In this document: positions 44,398 to 53,184 of the stretch, one piece after another
Numbering within the stretch: position 1 is the stretch's first letter
How the letters are laid out: each line of letters opens with the position of its first letter
Source of the DNA: Tannerella forsythia
GTDB lineage: Bacteria; Bacteroidota; Bacteroidia; Bacteroidales; Tannerellaceae
Reading direction: 5' to 3'
DNA: 64,000 nucleotides
NCBI RefSeq assembly: GCF_001006485.1
Contig: NZ_JUET01000003.1
Coordinates: 1-64,000, forward strand
Notes under the pieces: model-generated
Database searches by the model: none
Told to the model about the DNA's origin: nothing
Seen by the model: the letters and a program-made list of their open reading frames with translations, nothing else
Program-made: the position numbers and the translations under genes

Positions 44398-44429
44398 AAT
44401 TAAACGTCTTCCCGGCTCTGTCGCCTTCT

Positions 44430-45185
44430 TTAAAATGCCTCAATGACGGGCATAAATTTCTCTACCTCGAGCGATGCTCCGCCAATCAGCCCGCCATCTA
44501 CATCGGGGTTGGCAAACAATTCTTTCGCATTGCCCGCATTGCAACTTCCGCCATACAGAATGGATGTGCTGTCGGCGACCTCCGGACCATATTGCTGCGC
44601 AATGGTATGGCGAATGTGTGCATGAATCTCCTGTGCCTGTTCCGCCGTAGCCGTTTTGCCCGTTCCGATAGCCCACACCGGTTCGTAAGCGAGCACCAAC
44701 TTGCCGAATTCTTCGGCCGATAGCTCGAACAGCGATTCACGTACTTGTGCATCTACGACTTCGAAATGCTTGCCGGCCTCGCGCTCTTCCAGCACTTCGC
44801 CGATGCAGAAAATCGGTATCAGATTATGTGCCAACGCCAGCTTCACTTTTTCCTTCAAAATCCCGGGAGTCTCGTGGTAATATGCACGACGCTCCGAATG
44901 TCCGAGAATCACGTACTTAGCGCCCGTCGAAGCGACCATCGCAGCCGACACCTCGCCCGTAAAAGCTCCCTTTTCCTTGTCGGCACAGTTCTCCGCTGCC
45001 ACCCCAATCTTCATCGTGTCGACGGCCGAAACGATACTTGCCAGATGCGTGAACGGTACACCTACAATCACGTCGCAATGTACGGCCTTTCCTTTCAAGG
45101 CTGCATTCAAACCTTTGGCCAGCGCCAATCCTTCGGGCAGGGTGGTGTTCATCTTCCAGTTCCCCGCAACAATATTCTTCCTCAT
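44430..45185 (-). CDS. tpiA: Triosephosphate isomerase
   Basis: This 251-aa glycolytic enzyme interconverts dihydroxyacetone phosphate and glyceraldehyde 3-phosphate. Catalytic residues are in place: K11 (GNWKMN), H96 (LGHSERR) and E168 ([14 protein letters not shown]). The phosphate-binding [12 protein letters not shown] and DGGLIGGAS loops are also present. Full length. It follows the DoxX-like gene by 12 bp. Confidence 0.97.
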   Translation of the reverse strand: MRKNIVAGNWKMNTTLPEGLALAKGLNAALKGKAVHCDVIVGVPFTHLASIVSAVDTMKIGVAAENCADKEKGAFTGEVSAAMVASTGAKYVILGHSERRAYYHETPGILKEKVKLALAHNLIPIFCIGEVLEEREAGKHFEVVDAQVRESLFELSAEEFGKLVLAYEPVWAIGTGKTATAEQAQEIHAHIRHTIAQQYGPEVADSTSILYGGSCNAGNAKELFANPDVDGGLIGGASLEVEKFMPVIEAF

Positions 45186-45197
45186 TTGTTCAGTCTG

Positions 45198-46469
45198 TTA
45201 ATTATATGTATTCTTTATTCCTCGATATCTACGGTTTCGAAGATAATCGTAGATCCAAACCAGCAGCAAAGGTAATACAAAAGCTGCAATTACGGATAAC
45301 CAAGGGTTATGATCTGTCCGGTTTTCCATACGGTTATCGTTCAAGTATCCGTTTATCACGGTGTCTAATTCATCCTCGCCGGGGATGTCGTTATGATGCC
45401 ATTTGGCCAGAATCGTACCTTCGCGAAGCAATACCATCCCCGGATTCGAGCGGATGATAGTCTTGAGCAGCACCTCGTCGGCCGTCAGGAAAGGATAATC
45501 GGCGCCCGTATGCTTCACCCATTCGGCAATATGTCCGTCGGACGAGCCTGTGACGCCATAGAAAGTCAGCTTATGCTCCATGGCATAATCATACGCATGG
45601 TTGATCTCGTCGATATGTTTGTCGCTTGCCTCTTCCAGCCGGTAAGCCACAAGCAGCATGACAATACCCGGCCGGGTAAAAAGCTCATCGGCTACATTCT
45701 CTCCCTGCTCGTTAAACAGCCCGAAGGAACTGACCTTCGGTACGAATCCCTGTTTAACGAGTCGCGCATCAACGTACGTCCATGTAGAATCATCGGCCGG
45801 AACGTCCTCTAATTTAAATTCTTTCGTTTCGCCGTTCTTCTGATAAATAAATACATATTCATCTTGCGGTGCATCGGGTGGAACCTCCATCAGCTTCGGG
45901 ATATTCGCTCCCACTTTATACGGACGAAAATCGGTAATCGGCAAATGATTGTAATTCCAATAGCAGAAACCGAGACAGAAGAGGTACGAAAAAAGCCCGA
46001 CAAACCAATACGACCGATACGTATAGAACGATGTCAGTTGCTTGTAATACATCCATGCAAAAACGGCTGCTGCAAGTAGAACGAGGTTCTTATAGAATGT
46101 CTGCCAGTTCGTAATGATCCATGCGTCGCCGAAACATCCGCAATCGGGCACGGGATTAAAAACCGCCAGATAAAGCGTGAGCGGCGTCATGAAACTCATG
46201 AAGATCAACACGCCGAGTGTCGTCAGCTTACGGTAGACAGCCGTCAACATACACACACCGAGCATAAACTCAACGGCAATGATGTTGAACGACAAGAGCA
46301 ACTCGAACCACTTGCCGTATTCCATGCCAAATGAGGCGAGATATTCCCCGGTCTTAATGGCGGTACCCATCGGGTCTATCGCTTTGACCGTACCGGAAAA
46401 GATCAATGTCCCCCCCAATAAAACGCGACAACACTCCGCGATCGTTTTTATGAGAATTCGCTTAGGCAT
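45198..46469 (-). CDS. DoxX/MauE-like membrane protein with C-terminal soluble domain (BT_3928 family)
   Basis: This 423-aa protein has four N-terminal membrane helices (about 12-32, 55-80, 85-105, 120-140) of the DoxX/MauE type, including the conserved PDCGCFGD. A fifth helix follows near 155-172, then a thioredoxin-like soluble part (about 180-385: MLLVAYRLEEASDKHIDEIN, YPFLTADEVLLKTIIRSNPG) and a last helix (about 392-410). The DCGCFGD cysteines hint at redox chemistry. The family is known mainly from Bacteroidetes. The start overlaps the DUF1599 gene by 8 nt. Confidence 0.8.
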   Translation of the reverse strand: MPKRILIKTIAECCRVLLGGTLIFSGTVKAIDPMGTAIKTGEYLASFGMEYGKWFELLLSFNIIAVEFMLGVCMLTAVYRKLTTLGVLIFMSFMTPLTLYLAVFNPVPDCGCFGDAWIITNWQTFYKNLVLLAAAVFAWMYYKQLTSFYTYRSYWFVGLFSYLFCLGFCYWNYNHLPITDFRPYKVGANIPKLMEVPPDAPQDEYVFIYQKNGETKEFKLEDVPADDSTWTYVDARLVKQGFVPKVSSFGLFNEQGENVADELFTRPGIVMLLVAYRLEEASDKHIDEINHAYDYAMEHKLTFYGVTGSSDGHIAEWVKHTGADYPFLTADEVLLKTIIRSNPGMVLLREGTILAKWHHNDIPGEDELDTVINGYLNDNRMENRTDHNPWLSVIAAFVLPLLLVWIYDYLRNRRYRGIKNTYN

Positions 46470-47010
46470 CTTCCCCGAAAGTCAGTTTGATCAATCCGAA
46501 CAGGGCATAATTCACCATATCCCTATAATTGGAAGCGATTCCTTCCGAAGCAATCACCTTCCCGTCGTGGTCTTCGATCTCCTTCACACGGTTCAGTTTC
46601 GTCAGAATAAAGTCGGTGTACGAACTGATGCGCATCCCCCGCCATGCCTCGTCATAATCGTGGTTTTTGGCATACATCAGTGTTTGAATTTCTTTCATAT
46701 GCGCATCATAAAGTTCCAAAGCCCGATGCACATCGATATCGCACGTATCGACAGCCCCCAGTTCAAGCTGTATCAACCCGATCACACCGTAATTCACAAT
46801 AGCGATAAATTCGGGTCGGATGCCTTCGCCGACTTTACTCACTTTCTTCATCTCAAGGCTCCGGATACGCTTGGCCTTGATGAAAAGCTGATCGGTAATC
46901 GACTCGGGACGCATGATACGCCACGAGGGACTGTAGTCCGACAGCTTGGCCTGAAAGACCTCCCGGCATTCTCTGATCACCGCCTCAAATTGTTGTTTGG
47001 TATCTGCCAT
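46462..47010 (-). CDS. DUF1599 protein
   Basis: This 182-aa soluble protein consists of two related halves. Each has a conserved YSPSWR or HDYDEAWRGMR motif, a K(A/L)(K/N)R segment and a 'NYGVIGLIQLEL' or 'NYALFGLIKLTF' helix. This is the DUF1599 (nucleotide-modification-associated domain 1) duplication. Biochemical role unproven. It heads the run DUF1599, DoxX-like, tpiA, SPOR, folE, and lies 83 bp after the M23 peptidase gene, across a strong hairpin. Confidence 0.85.
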   Translation of the reverse strand: MADTKQQFEAVIRECREVFQAKLSDYSPSWRIMRPESITDQLFIKAKRIRSLEMKKVSKVGEGIRPEFIAIVNYGVIGLIQLELGAVDTCDIDVHRALELYDAHMKEIQTLMYAKNHDYDEAWRGMRISSYTDFILTKLNRVKEIEDHDGKVIASEGIASNYRDMVNYALFGLIKLTFGEDA

Positions 47011-47034
47011 AACTCTACTTTATATAACATCAAC

Positions 47035-47075
47035 GTGCCAATTACGGAAGATGCGACATCTTCCGTAATTGGCAC
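47035..47075. repeat. Perfect 19-bp inverted repeat with 3-nt loop
   Basis: GTGCCAATTACGGAAGATG (47035-47053), loop CGA, then its exact complement (47057-47075). It lies between the stop of the M23 peptidase gene and the start of the DUF1599 gene, both on the minus strand. There is no T-tract on the minus side, so classical termination is unlikely. Attenuation, mRNA processing or protein binding are alternatives. Confidence 0.75.
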
Positions 47076-47093
47076 AAAACGCTCTTTTCCTCT

Positions 47094-48674
47094 TCATGAA
47101 CAACGCAGCGAACGTCCAACTTTCAAGGTCGTCGTCTTCTGTATCTTGTTCAATGTGCACAATTGCTCCACGCTCACCCCGTGACGCCGGGCGATCGCAC
47201 TCAAGGTGTCCCCTTTCTTCACTCGATGATAAACGGGCGCTTTCAGACGTGCGGCGGTTTTCGTCTTCTTTGCGGCAGTCACCTTCGACTGAGCAGGCGC
47301 AACCGTTTGCCTGCTTTCCGTAACCGTAACAGAATTATCCTCCTGTATCCCGTTCTCCGATCCCCGTTTATCATCTTCTTCCGGCAACTGATCGCTTGCA
47401 GTATGTTCTGCTATAACCATTTCTTCTGTTTCTTCTTTCACGACATGCTTTGTACTATGCTTTACCGCACGGTAGCAAATCTCCTGCCCTTCATGCAAAG
47501 GGTCCGTCGGGCGGATACGGTTCAACTTGCAAAGCGCATCGACCGTCATGCTATGTTGACGCGCAATCGAATAGAGGGTCTCTCCCTGCCGTACACGATG
47601 ATAAACAGGCTTTTCTTCTTTTGCAACGGCTGTTTCATCCGCTACCGTTTGTTGTGCTGGTTTCAGCCGTGTGGCTTTTTTCGAAACCCTTGCCGATGTT
47701 TTCCCGCAACGGAGCGTTTGTCCGACACGCAGCACAGATGTTTTTTTCAATCCGTTCAGACGGCACAGCTCCGTAACGGAAAGACCATGCTTCCGTGCAA
47801 TGACTCCTAAAGACTCACCTTTCTTCACACGATGATAAACGATATGTTCGGATGTTGAAGTATAGAGATTGTGCCGGTTACGATAAGAGTCTTTATGAAA
47901 AACGTAAAAGTCCTGATGAGGAACACCGTTTTCGAAATCGATGATGTGGCTTGGATCAATGGCTTCGCCGAGAAAGCGTGTTTCAAAGTGAAGATGAGGA
48001 CCTGTAGAACGCCCTGTATTTCCACCGAGAGCAATGGGCTGCCCTGCTTTGACGATCTCATTTTCGGAAACCAAGGGCCTCGACAGATGACCGTAGATCG
48101 TTTCGAGGCCGTTGGGATGACGAATCACTAAATAATTTCCGTAACCGCGACGTTCAAAACTCTTGATTCGTACTTTCCCACTGAATGCACTGCGAATCGT
48201 ATCGCCGACATGGACTTTCAAGTCAATTCCACGGTGCATCCGGCGACGGCGTGGACCATACTTGGAAGTAATCTTCAACTCATTGTCAATAGGAATTACA
48301 AAGGTAGAACAATCAATCCTGAACGAATCCGGCATGACAATATCTCTGTCTCTGGTGCGAAAGGGATTTACCCAGCACGTATCCCAATTGGACTGATATA
48401 ATTCATCGGCTGGAAAAAGAAGGTTTTCTGCTTCAATCAATTCCTCCTGCGTCGCAAATGTAACCGACTCCAATTCTCCCGTTACAATCTTTTTCTTCGT
48501 TACATCCACCCGATCCGCAATAAGTTTTGAGACTTTCCGCTCTATCGCAGGAGTTTTTAGTGCCGCAGGGAATTCTCGTTCCTGCTGTTTCTTCCTTCCT
48601 ACCGGCTGTCCGTACGCTCCAACCGAAAAAAGGGCAAAGCCACATAAAATGCTTACATGTCGTAGTATAGTCAT
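47094..48674 (-). CDS. M23 family peptidoglycan endopeptidase with three LysM repeats
   Basis: This 526-aa exported protein has a signal peptide (1-22). A lysostaphin-type M23 domain (about 140-265) has the zinc motif RMHRGIDLKV and the catalytic HLHFE, plus the YGHLSR segment. Three LysM modules lie near 285-330, 360-405 and 475-526 (YHRVKKGESLGVIA, YHRVRQGETLYSIA, YHRVKKGDTLSAIA). It cuts peptide cross-links in the wall. Low-complexity linkers separate the last two LysM repeats. Confidence 0.92.
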   Translation of the reverse strand: MTILRHVSILCGFALFSVGAYGQPVGRKKQQEREFPAALKTPAIERKVSKLIADRVDVTKKKIVTGELESVTFATQEELIEAENLLFPADELYQSNWDTCWVNPFRTRDRDIVMPDSFRIDCSTFVIPIDNELKITSKYGPRRRRMHRGIDLKVHVGDTIRSAFSGKVRIKSFERRGYGNYLVIRHPNGLETIYGHLSRPLVSENEIVKAGQPIALGGNTGRSTGPHLHFETRFLGEAIDPSHIIDFENGVPHQDFYVFHKDSYRNRHNLYTSTSEHIVYHRVKKGESLGVIARKHGLSVTELCRLNGLKKTSVLRVGQTLRCGKTSARVSKKATRLKPAQQTVADETAVAKEEKPVYHRVRQGETLYSIARQHSMTVDALCKLNRIRPTDPLHEGQEICYRAVKHSTKHVVKEETEEMVIAEHTASDQLPEEDDKRGSENGIQEDNSVTVTESRQTVAPAQSKVTAAKKTKTAARLKAPVYHRVKKGDTLSAIARRHGVSVEQLCTLNKIQKTTTLKVGRSLRCS

Positions 48675-48708
48675 AGTTTATCCACTTCGTTTTTCAACAA
48701 AAAGTGTC

Positions 48709-48739
48709 CAAAGTTCTGTATTTCCAGCCTACCAGCCAA
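48709..48739 (-). promoter_or_regulatory. Likely promoter of the M23 peptidase gene
   Basis: Minus-strand -33 TTG (48739-48737), 20-bp spacer and GAACTTTG (48716-48709), one informative mismatch from TAnnTTTG. The start codon at 48674 is 34 bp downstream. Confidence 0.45.
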
Positions 48740-49029
48740 AAAAAATTATCCCAAAACCATGATAAACAGATAAAAATACGTCCTTACAATAGCTTAAATT
48801 GTTTATATTTAGCACCATATGATATTTATATGTTTTACAACATATCTCAAAACTTGCATGAATTAAGTTCAATGTTTCGTATTTCCCTGAAGATTTTTTT
48901 TCTTTGCCTGTCATATTGCATAAAATATAGCAAAGCAGCAAAGCAGTTAAAGTATAAAAAAGAACACAAAATACGGCACTTATGCTACTTTGCTACATTA
49001 CTTTTAACGCATGACTATTCATAAGTGCT
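48740..49029. other. AT-rich intergenic region
   Basis: 290 bp between divergent genes, very AT-rich. Open frames present have no ribosome-binding site or family resemblance. No perfect TAnnTTTG box was found for the GSCFA gene. Nothing further can be supported. Confidence 0.5.
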
Positions 49030-50022
49030 ATGATGCTTTATACGAAAATCGATATTCCCCGATCCCCTGTCCGTTTTGCATACGAACACCGGACGATGCT
49101 CTTCGGCTCCTGCTTTGCCGAATCCATCGGGAAGCGTTTATCCGGCAGTCTGTTTCGTGCGGAGATCAATCCTTTCGGTACACTTTATAACCCTGCTTCG
49201 GTAGCCATGGCTATTGAACGACTGATAGAGGGAATGACATTCACGTCCGACGATCTGTTTCAGCATGAAGGCTTATACCACAGTTTCTTTCATCACAGCT
49301 CTTTTTCGTCCGTATCGGCCGATGAGTGCCTGCAACAGATAAACGAACGACTGCAACAGGCTGCGGTTATGTTATCGTCGGCCGACCGTATCATCATAAC
49401 TTGGGGGACGGCATATGTCTATCGGTTAAAAGGGACAGGACAAACGGTAGCCAACTGTCATAAGCTTCCGGAAAAATATTTCGAGCGGGCACGCCTCTCG
49501 GTCGAAGAAATCGTTTCACTGTGGGAACCACTGATAGCGAAGTTACAGAAAAAACATCCGTCCCTGCAATGGTTGTTTACGGTCAGTCCGATTCGGCACT
49601 GGCGAGACGGAGCACACGAGAACCAGTTAAGTAAAGCGACCTTACACCTTGCTGTCGAGGCATTGCAAGAACGTTTTCCGGTACAGACCGCTTATTTCCC
49701 CGCCTACGAACTGATGATGGATGAGTTACGGGACTATCGTTTTTATGCCGACGATATGTGTCATCCGTCACCAACAGCTATCCAATACATTTGGGAGCGT
49801 TTTGTCGAAGTATGCATGGATGAGCCTGCACGTTGTCTGTTAAAGGAAGCAGAGGAGATTCGCAAAGCACTCGATCATCGGCCGTTTAATCCGCAGAGCG
49901 AGGCATACCGGCGATTCCTGACACAAACTTTGTTAAAAATAGACCGTTTCAATGAGAAAATGCCCTACCTTTGTTTCAAGCAAGAACGAAAAGATATAGA
50001 ACGACTACAAACCGAACAATAA
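49030..50022 (+). CDS. GSCFA domain protein
   Basis: This 330-aa protein carries the name-giving GSCFAES motif near residue 26 (TMLFGSCFAESIGKRL). Further family segments are NPFGTLYNPASVA, ITWGTAYVYR, TVSPIRHWRDG and DDMCHPSPTAIQYIWERF. The motif layout resembles SGNH-type esterases: Ser near the N-terminus and a DxxH-like end. Function is unproven. The stop overlaps the MurF-Alr start in TAATG, suggesting a wall-related role. An ATG at 49033 is an equal choice. Confidence 0.87.
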   Translation: MMLYTKIDIPRSPVRFAYEHRTMLFGSCFAESIGKRLSGSLFRAEINPFGTLYNPASVAMAIERLIEGMTFTSDDLFQHEGLYHSFFHHSSFSSVSADECLQQINERLQQAAVMLSSADRIIITWGTAYVYRLKGTGQTVANCHKLPEKYFERARLSVEEIVSLWEPLIAKLQKKHPSLQWLFTVSPIRHWRDGAHENQLSKATLHLAVEALQERFPVQTAYFPAYELMMDELRDYRFYADDMCHPSPTAIQYIWERFVEVCMDEPARCLLKEAEEIRKALDHRPFNPQSEAYRRFLTQTLLKIDRFNEKMPYLCFKQERKDIERLQTEQ

Positions 50023-52499
50023 TGATGAAGTATAAGATCCAAGAGATTGCCAAAATAATTGGCGCAACAAACCGCACCCTGAACGACAGTATGATCGATC
50101 GACTGCTGATCGACAGCCGTATGTTGTCGTTCCCGGAATCGACCCTGTTTTTTGCGTTGAAAACTCAGACCAACGACGGACACCGATATATCCCCGAATT
50201 ATACCGGCTGGGCGTGCGTAGCTTTGTCGTCCATCATGAGCCGCCGGAAACACGGATGATGCCCGATGCCAATTTCTTGATCGTCCCGAACGTGCTCACA
50301 GCAATGCAAATGCTGGCGGCACACCACCGCAAGCAATTCGAGATACCGGTCATCGGTGTTACAGGGAGTAACGGTAAGACCATCGTCAAGGAGTTGCTTT
50401 ACCAATTGCTTCATACGGATTTCAACATTGTCCGTTCACCTCGCAGTTATAACTCGCAGATCGGCGTGCCGCTCTCCGTATGGCAGATGGACGACAAGCA
50501 TACGTTGGGCATCTTCGAAGCGGGTATCTCACAGCCGGACGAGATGGAGAAGCTGCAACGCATCATTCGTCCGACGATCGGCATGATCACGAATATCGGA
50601 GAGGCGCATCAGGAGAATTTCGCTTCATCGACTCAAAAATGTATGGAGAAATTATCGCTGTTCAGCGATTGCGATATCGTAATCTACAATGTCGACGATG
50701 AGTTTATCGCGCACACGCTCGACAAGGCGTGCCTCTCGCATAAGGCCGTAGGCTGGAGCCGCAAAGATTCGGATGCGCCGTTATACATTGAGAGAATACA
50801 CAAAAAACAGTCTTCGACCGAAATCCACTGTGTGATGCTGAATCTGGAACAAACGTATGAAATTCCGTTTACCGACGATGCTTCGATCGAAGATGTGATT
50901 CACTGCATCGCCCTGATGCTGTATCTGAAACCGACGTCACTCAGAAACAGAAAGGTTTTTGCGGGACTGGAGCCGGTGGCCATGCGGTTGGAAGTAAAAG
51001 AAGGCATCAACGGATGTCAGCTGATTAACGACACGTACAATTCCGATATTAATTCGCTGGATATCGCGCTTGATTTTCAGCAGAGCCGTCGTGCGGAAAA
51101 AGACCTGAAAACGACCGTGATTCTTTCGGACATTCTGCAATCGGGCATGCTGCCCAAATCATTATACAGGAAAGTCGCAGAGCTGTTCCGCCGTAAGAAA
51201 GTAGACCGTATCATCGGGATCGGCCGTGACATGAAAGAATACGGCTCTGCATTCGAGATGCGCGAAAGCGAGTTCTACCTGACAACCGACGAATTTATTC
51301 ATTCTCCTTCGATGAAAACCTTCCGCGACGAGTTGATTCTGCTGAAAGGTTCACGTGCCTTCCATTTCGAGCGCATCACGGAGCTGTTAGAAAAAAAGGT
51401 GCATGAAACGGTGCTTGAGGTAAACTTGGATGCGGTAGTGCACAACTTCAACCATTTCCGTTCAAAACTGCACCGCGACACGAAGATGGTTTGCATGGTC
51501 AAAGCCTTCGGGTATGGCGCCGGTTCGTATGAGGTGGCGAAGACATTGCAGGAACATCGTTGCGATTATCTGGCCGTGGCGGTGGCCGACGAGGGCGAGG
51601 CGCTGCGCAAAGAAGGAATCTCCATTCCGATCATCGTGATGGATCCGGAATTTAGCAGTTTCAATGTCTTGTTCGAGCGTCAACTGGAGCCGGAGGTGTA
51701 CAGCTTCCGCCTGCTGGATGCCCTGATGAAAGAAGCCGGACGACGCGGAATCACCTCCTACCCTATTCATATCAAAATCGACACGGGCATGCACCGGCTG
51801 GGCTTTCGTCCGTCGGATGTGCGGGAGATTTGCCAACGGCTGGAACAACAAAGTTCACTCGTCGTGCGCTCCGTTTTTTCGCATCTGGTCGGGAGCGACT
51901 CGCCCGAACACGACGAATTTACACGGGGACAGATACGCCTCTTCACACAATCGGCCGAAGCCTTGGAAGCAGGATTAGGTTATCCGGTACTCAAACATAT
52001 TCTCAATTCGGCCGGTATCGAACGTTTCACCGGACATCAGATGGATATGGTTCGCCTCGGCATCTCGCTTTACGGCATCAGCGCCTCGGTCAGCGAAGCG
52101 AAGAAGTTACAGCCGGTCAGTTCACTCAAAACAACGATTCTGCAAATCCGCGATGTACCGGCAGGCGATTCGATCGGTTACAGCCGCAAGACATACGCCC
52201 AACGCGATTTACGGGTGGCTATTCTTCCTATCGGCTATGCCGACGGTCTTGACCGTCATCTGAGCAACGGGGTGGGCGAAGTCGTTATCAACGGGACGCG
52301 CTGCCCGATTGTCGGAAATATCTGCATGGATATTTGCATGGTCGACGTTACGGATGCCGATGCGCAGGAAGGCGACACGGCGATTATCTTCGGTTTCCAA
52401 CTTCCGGTGACTGAAATTGCCGACAAGCTGGACACGATTCCTTACGAGATTCTGACATCCATCTCGCCGCGTGTCAAGAGGATTTACTATCGCGAATAA
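50022..52499 (+). CDS. Fused MurF ligase / alanine racemase
   Basis: This 825-aa bifunctional protein has an N-terminal MurF half (about 1-455) with the ATP loop GVTGSNGKTIVKELL, which adds D-Ala-D-Ala to the UDP-muramoyl tripeptide. The C-terminal alanine racemase half (about 460-825) has the PLP lysine in CMVKAFGYGAGSYEVA, and DTGMHRLGF and IGYADGLDR motifs. The racemase supplies D-alanine for the same pathway. The fusion is characteristic of Bacteroidetes. The start at 50022 is set by the overlap with the GSCFA stop. Its 3' end overlaps the convergent pnuT gene by 13 nt. Confidence 0.95.
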   Translation: MMKYKIQEIAKIIGATNRTLNDSMIDRLLIDSRMLSFPESTLFFALKTQTNDGHRYIPELYRLGVRSFVVHHEPPETRMMPDANFLIVPNVLTAMQMLAAHHRKQFEIPVIGVTGSNGKTIVKELLYQLLHTDFNIVRSPRSYNSQIGVPLSVWQMDDKHTLGIFEAGISQPDEMEKLQRIIRPTIGMITNIGEAHQENFASSTQKCMEKLSLFSDCDIVIYNVDDEFIAHTLDKACLSHKAVGWSRKDSDAPLYIERIHKKQSSTEIHCVMLNLEQTYEIPFTDDASIEDVIHCIALMLYLKPTSLRNRKVFAGLEPVAMRLEVKEGINGCQLINDTYNSDINSLDIALDFQQSRRAEKDLKTTVILSDILQSGMLPKSLYRKVAELFRRKKVDRIIGIGRDMKEYGSAFEMRESEFYLTTDEFIHSPSMKTFRDELILLKGSRAFHFERITELLEKKVHETVLEVNLDAVVHNFNHFRSKLHRDTKMVCMVKAFGYGAGSYEVAKTLQEHRCDYLAVAVADEGEALRKEGISIPIIVMDPEFSSFNVLFERQLEPEVYSFRLLDALMKEAGRRGITSYPIHIKIDTGMHRLGFRPSDVREICQRLEQQSSLVVRSVFSHLVGSDSPEHDEFTRGQIRLFTQSAEALEAGLGYPVLKHILNSAGIERFTGHQMDMVRLGISLYGISASVSEAKKLQPVSSLKTTILQIRDVPAGDSIGYSRKTYAQRDLRVAILPIGYADGLDRHLSNGVGEVVINGTRCPIVGNICMDICMVDVTDADAQEGDTAIIFGFQLPVTEIADKLDTIPYEILTSISPRVKRIYYRE

Positions 52500-53149
52500 C
52501 GATTCGCCGTCATAGCGGAAGTCATCATCTTCTGCCATTGGCGGTAGCCGAAGACAGGCACAATAGAATAAACAACGTAGGTGACGGCTGTCGGGGTCAT
52601 TCCTTTCCAGAAATAAAGGGTGGCGGAGACGGCACTCACGACGAGCCAAAACCACCATTGTTCAATATATTTCTGCGCGAGCATCCACATGGCCACGATG
52701 CTGAGCGCCGTCGTAAACGCATCGCCGAGAGGCACAGGGCTGTCGGTAAACCGGATCAGCACCCATGCGATCAGGGCGAATAACACACAAAAAACAGCCA
52801 ACAGTTTCGGCCAGTAAGTCTTGGGAGTATACCGTATGGCCGCTCCCAAGACTGCCGTTTCACCGGATCGAAGGCTTTTCCGTTTGAGGGCAGACTCGCT
52901 TTTCCACCACCGGAACCAGCCGTAAGCGCTTGCCACGAGGTAGTAGATGTTGATCCCCATGTCGGCATAGAACTTATTAACAAAATAGATATAGATATAG
53001 AAAAGAGGGATTACGACCCCTACCGGCCACAGCCAGATGCTGGCTTTATATTCCAGCCACAGATAGATCAGCATGATCGCGGCTGCAACGATTTCAATCA
53101 ATTCATATCCCATGTTGTTACGTAAAAAAGTTTCTATGTTCTTAGTCAT
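52487..53149 (-). CDS. pnuT: PnuC-family transporter, probably thiamine (PnuT)
   Basis: This 220-aa inner-membrane protein has about seven helices and PnuC-family signatures (WLWPVGVVIPLFYIYIYF, YYLVASAYGWFRWW, WVLIRFTDSPVPLGDAFTTA). The general family imports vitamins, classically nicotinamide riboside. Here it is 35 bp downstream of a TonB receptor that sits behind a TPP riboswitch, which in Bacteroidetes marks the thiamine-specific PnuT branch. No thiamine pyrophosphokinase gene follows. Confidence 0.85.
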   Translation of the reverse strand: MTKNIETFLRNNMGYELIEIVAAAIMLIYLWLEYKASIWLWPVGVVIPLFYIYIYFVNKFYADMGINIYYLVASAYGWFRWWKSESALKRKSLRSGETAVLGAAIRYTPKTYWPKLLAVFCVLFALIAWVLIRFTDSPVPLGDAFTTALSIVAMWMLAQKYIEQWWFWLVVSAVSATLYFWKGMTPTAVTYVVYSIVPVFGYRQWQKMMTSAMTANRYSR

Positions 53150-53184
53150 ACGGCGTCCGGACGGCGGAACAGCATATTCTTCGC

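Noticed and set aside
48704-49024. AT-rich plus-strand frame before the GSCFA gene
   Set aside because: Lys/Tyr/Phe/Leu-rich translation of AT-rich DNA with no domain or credible start.
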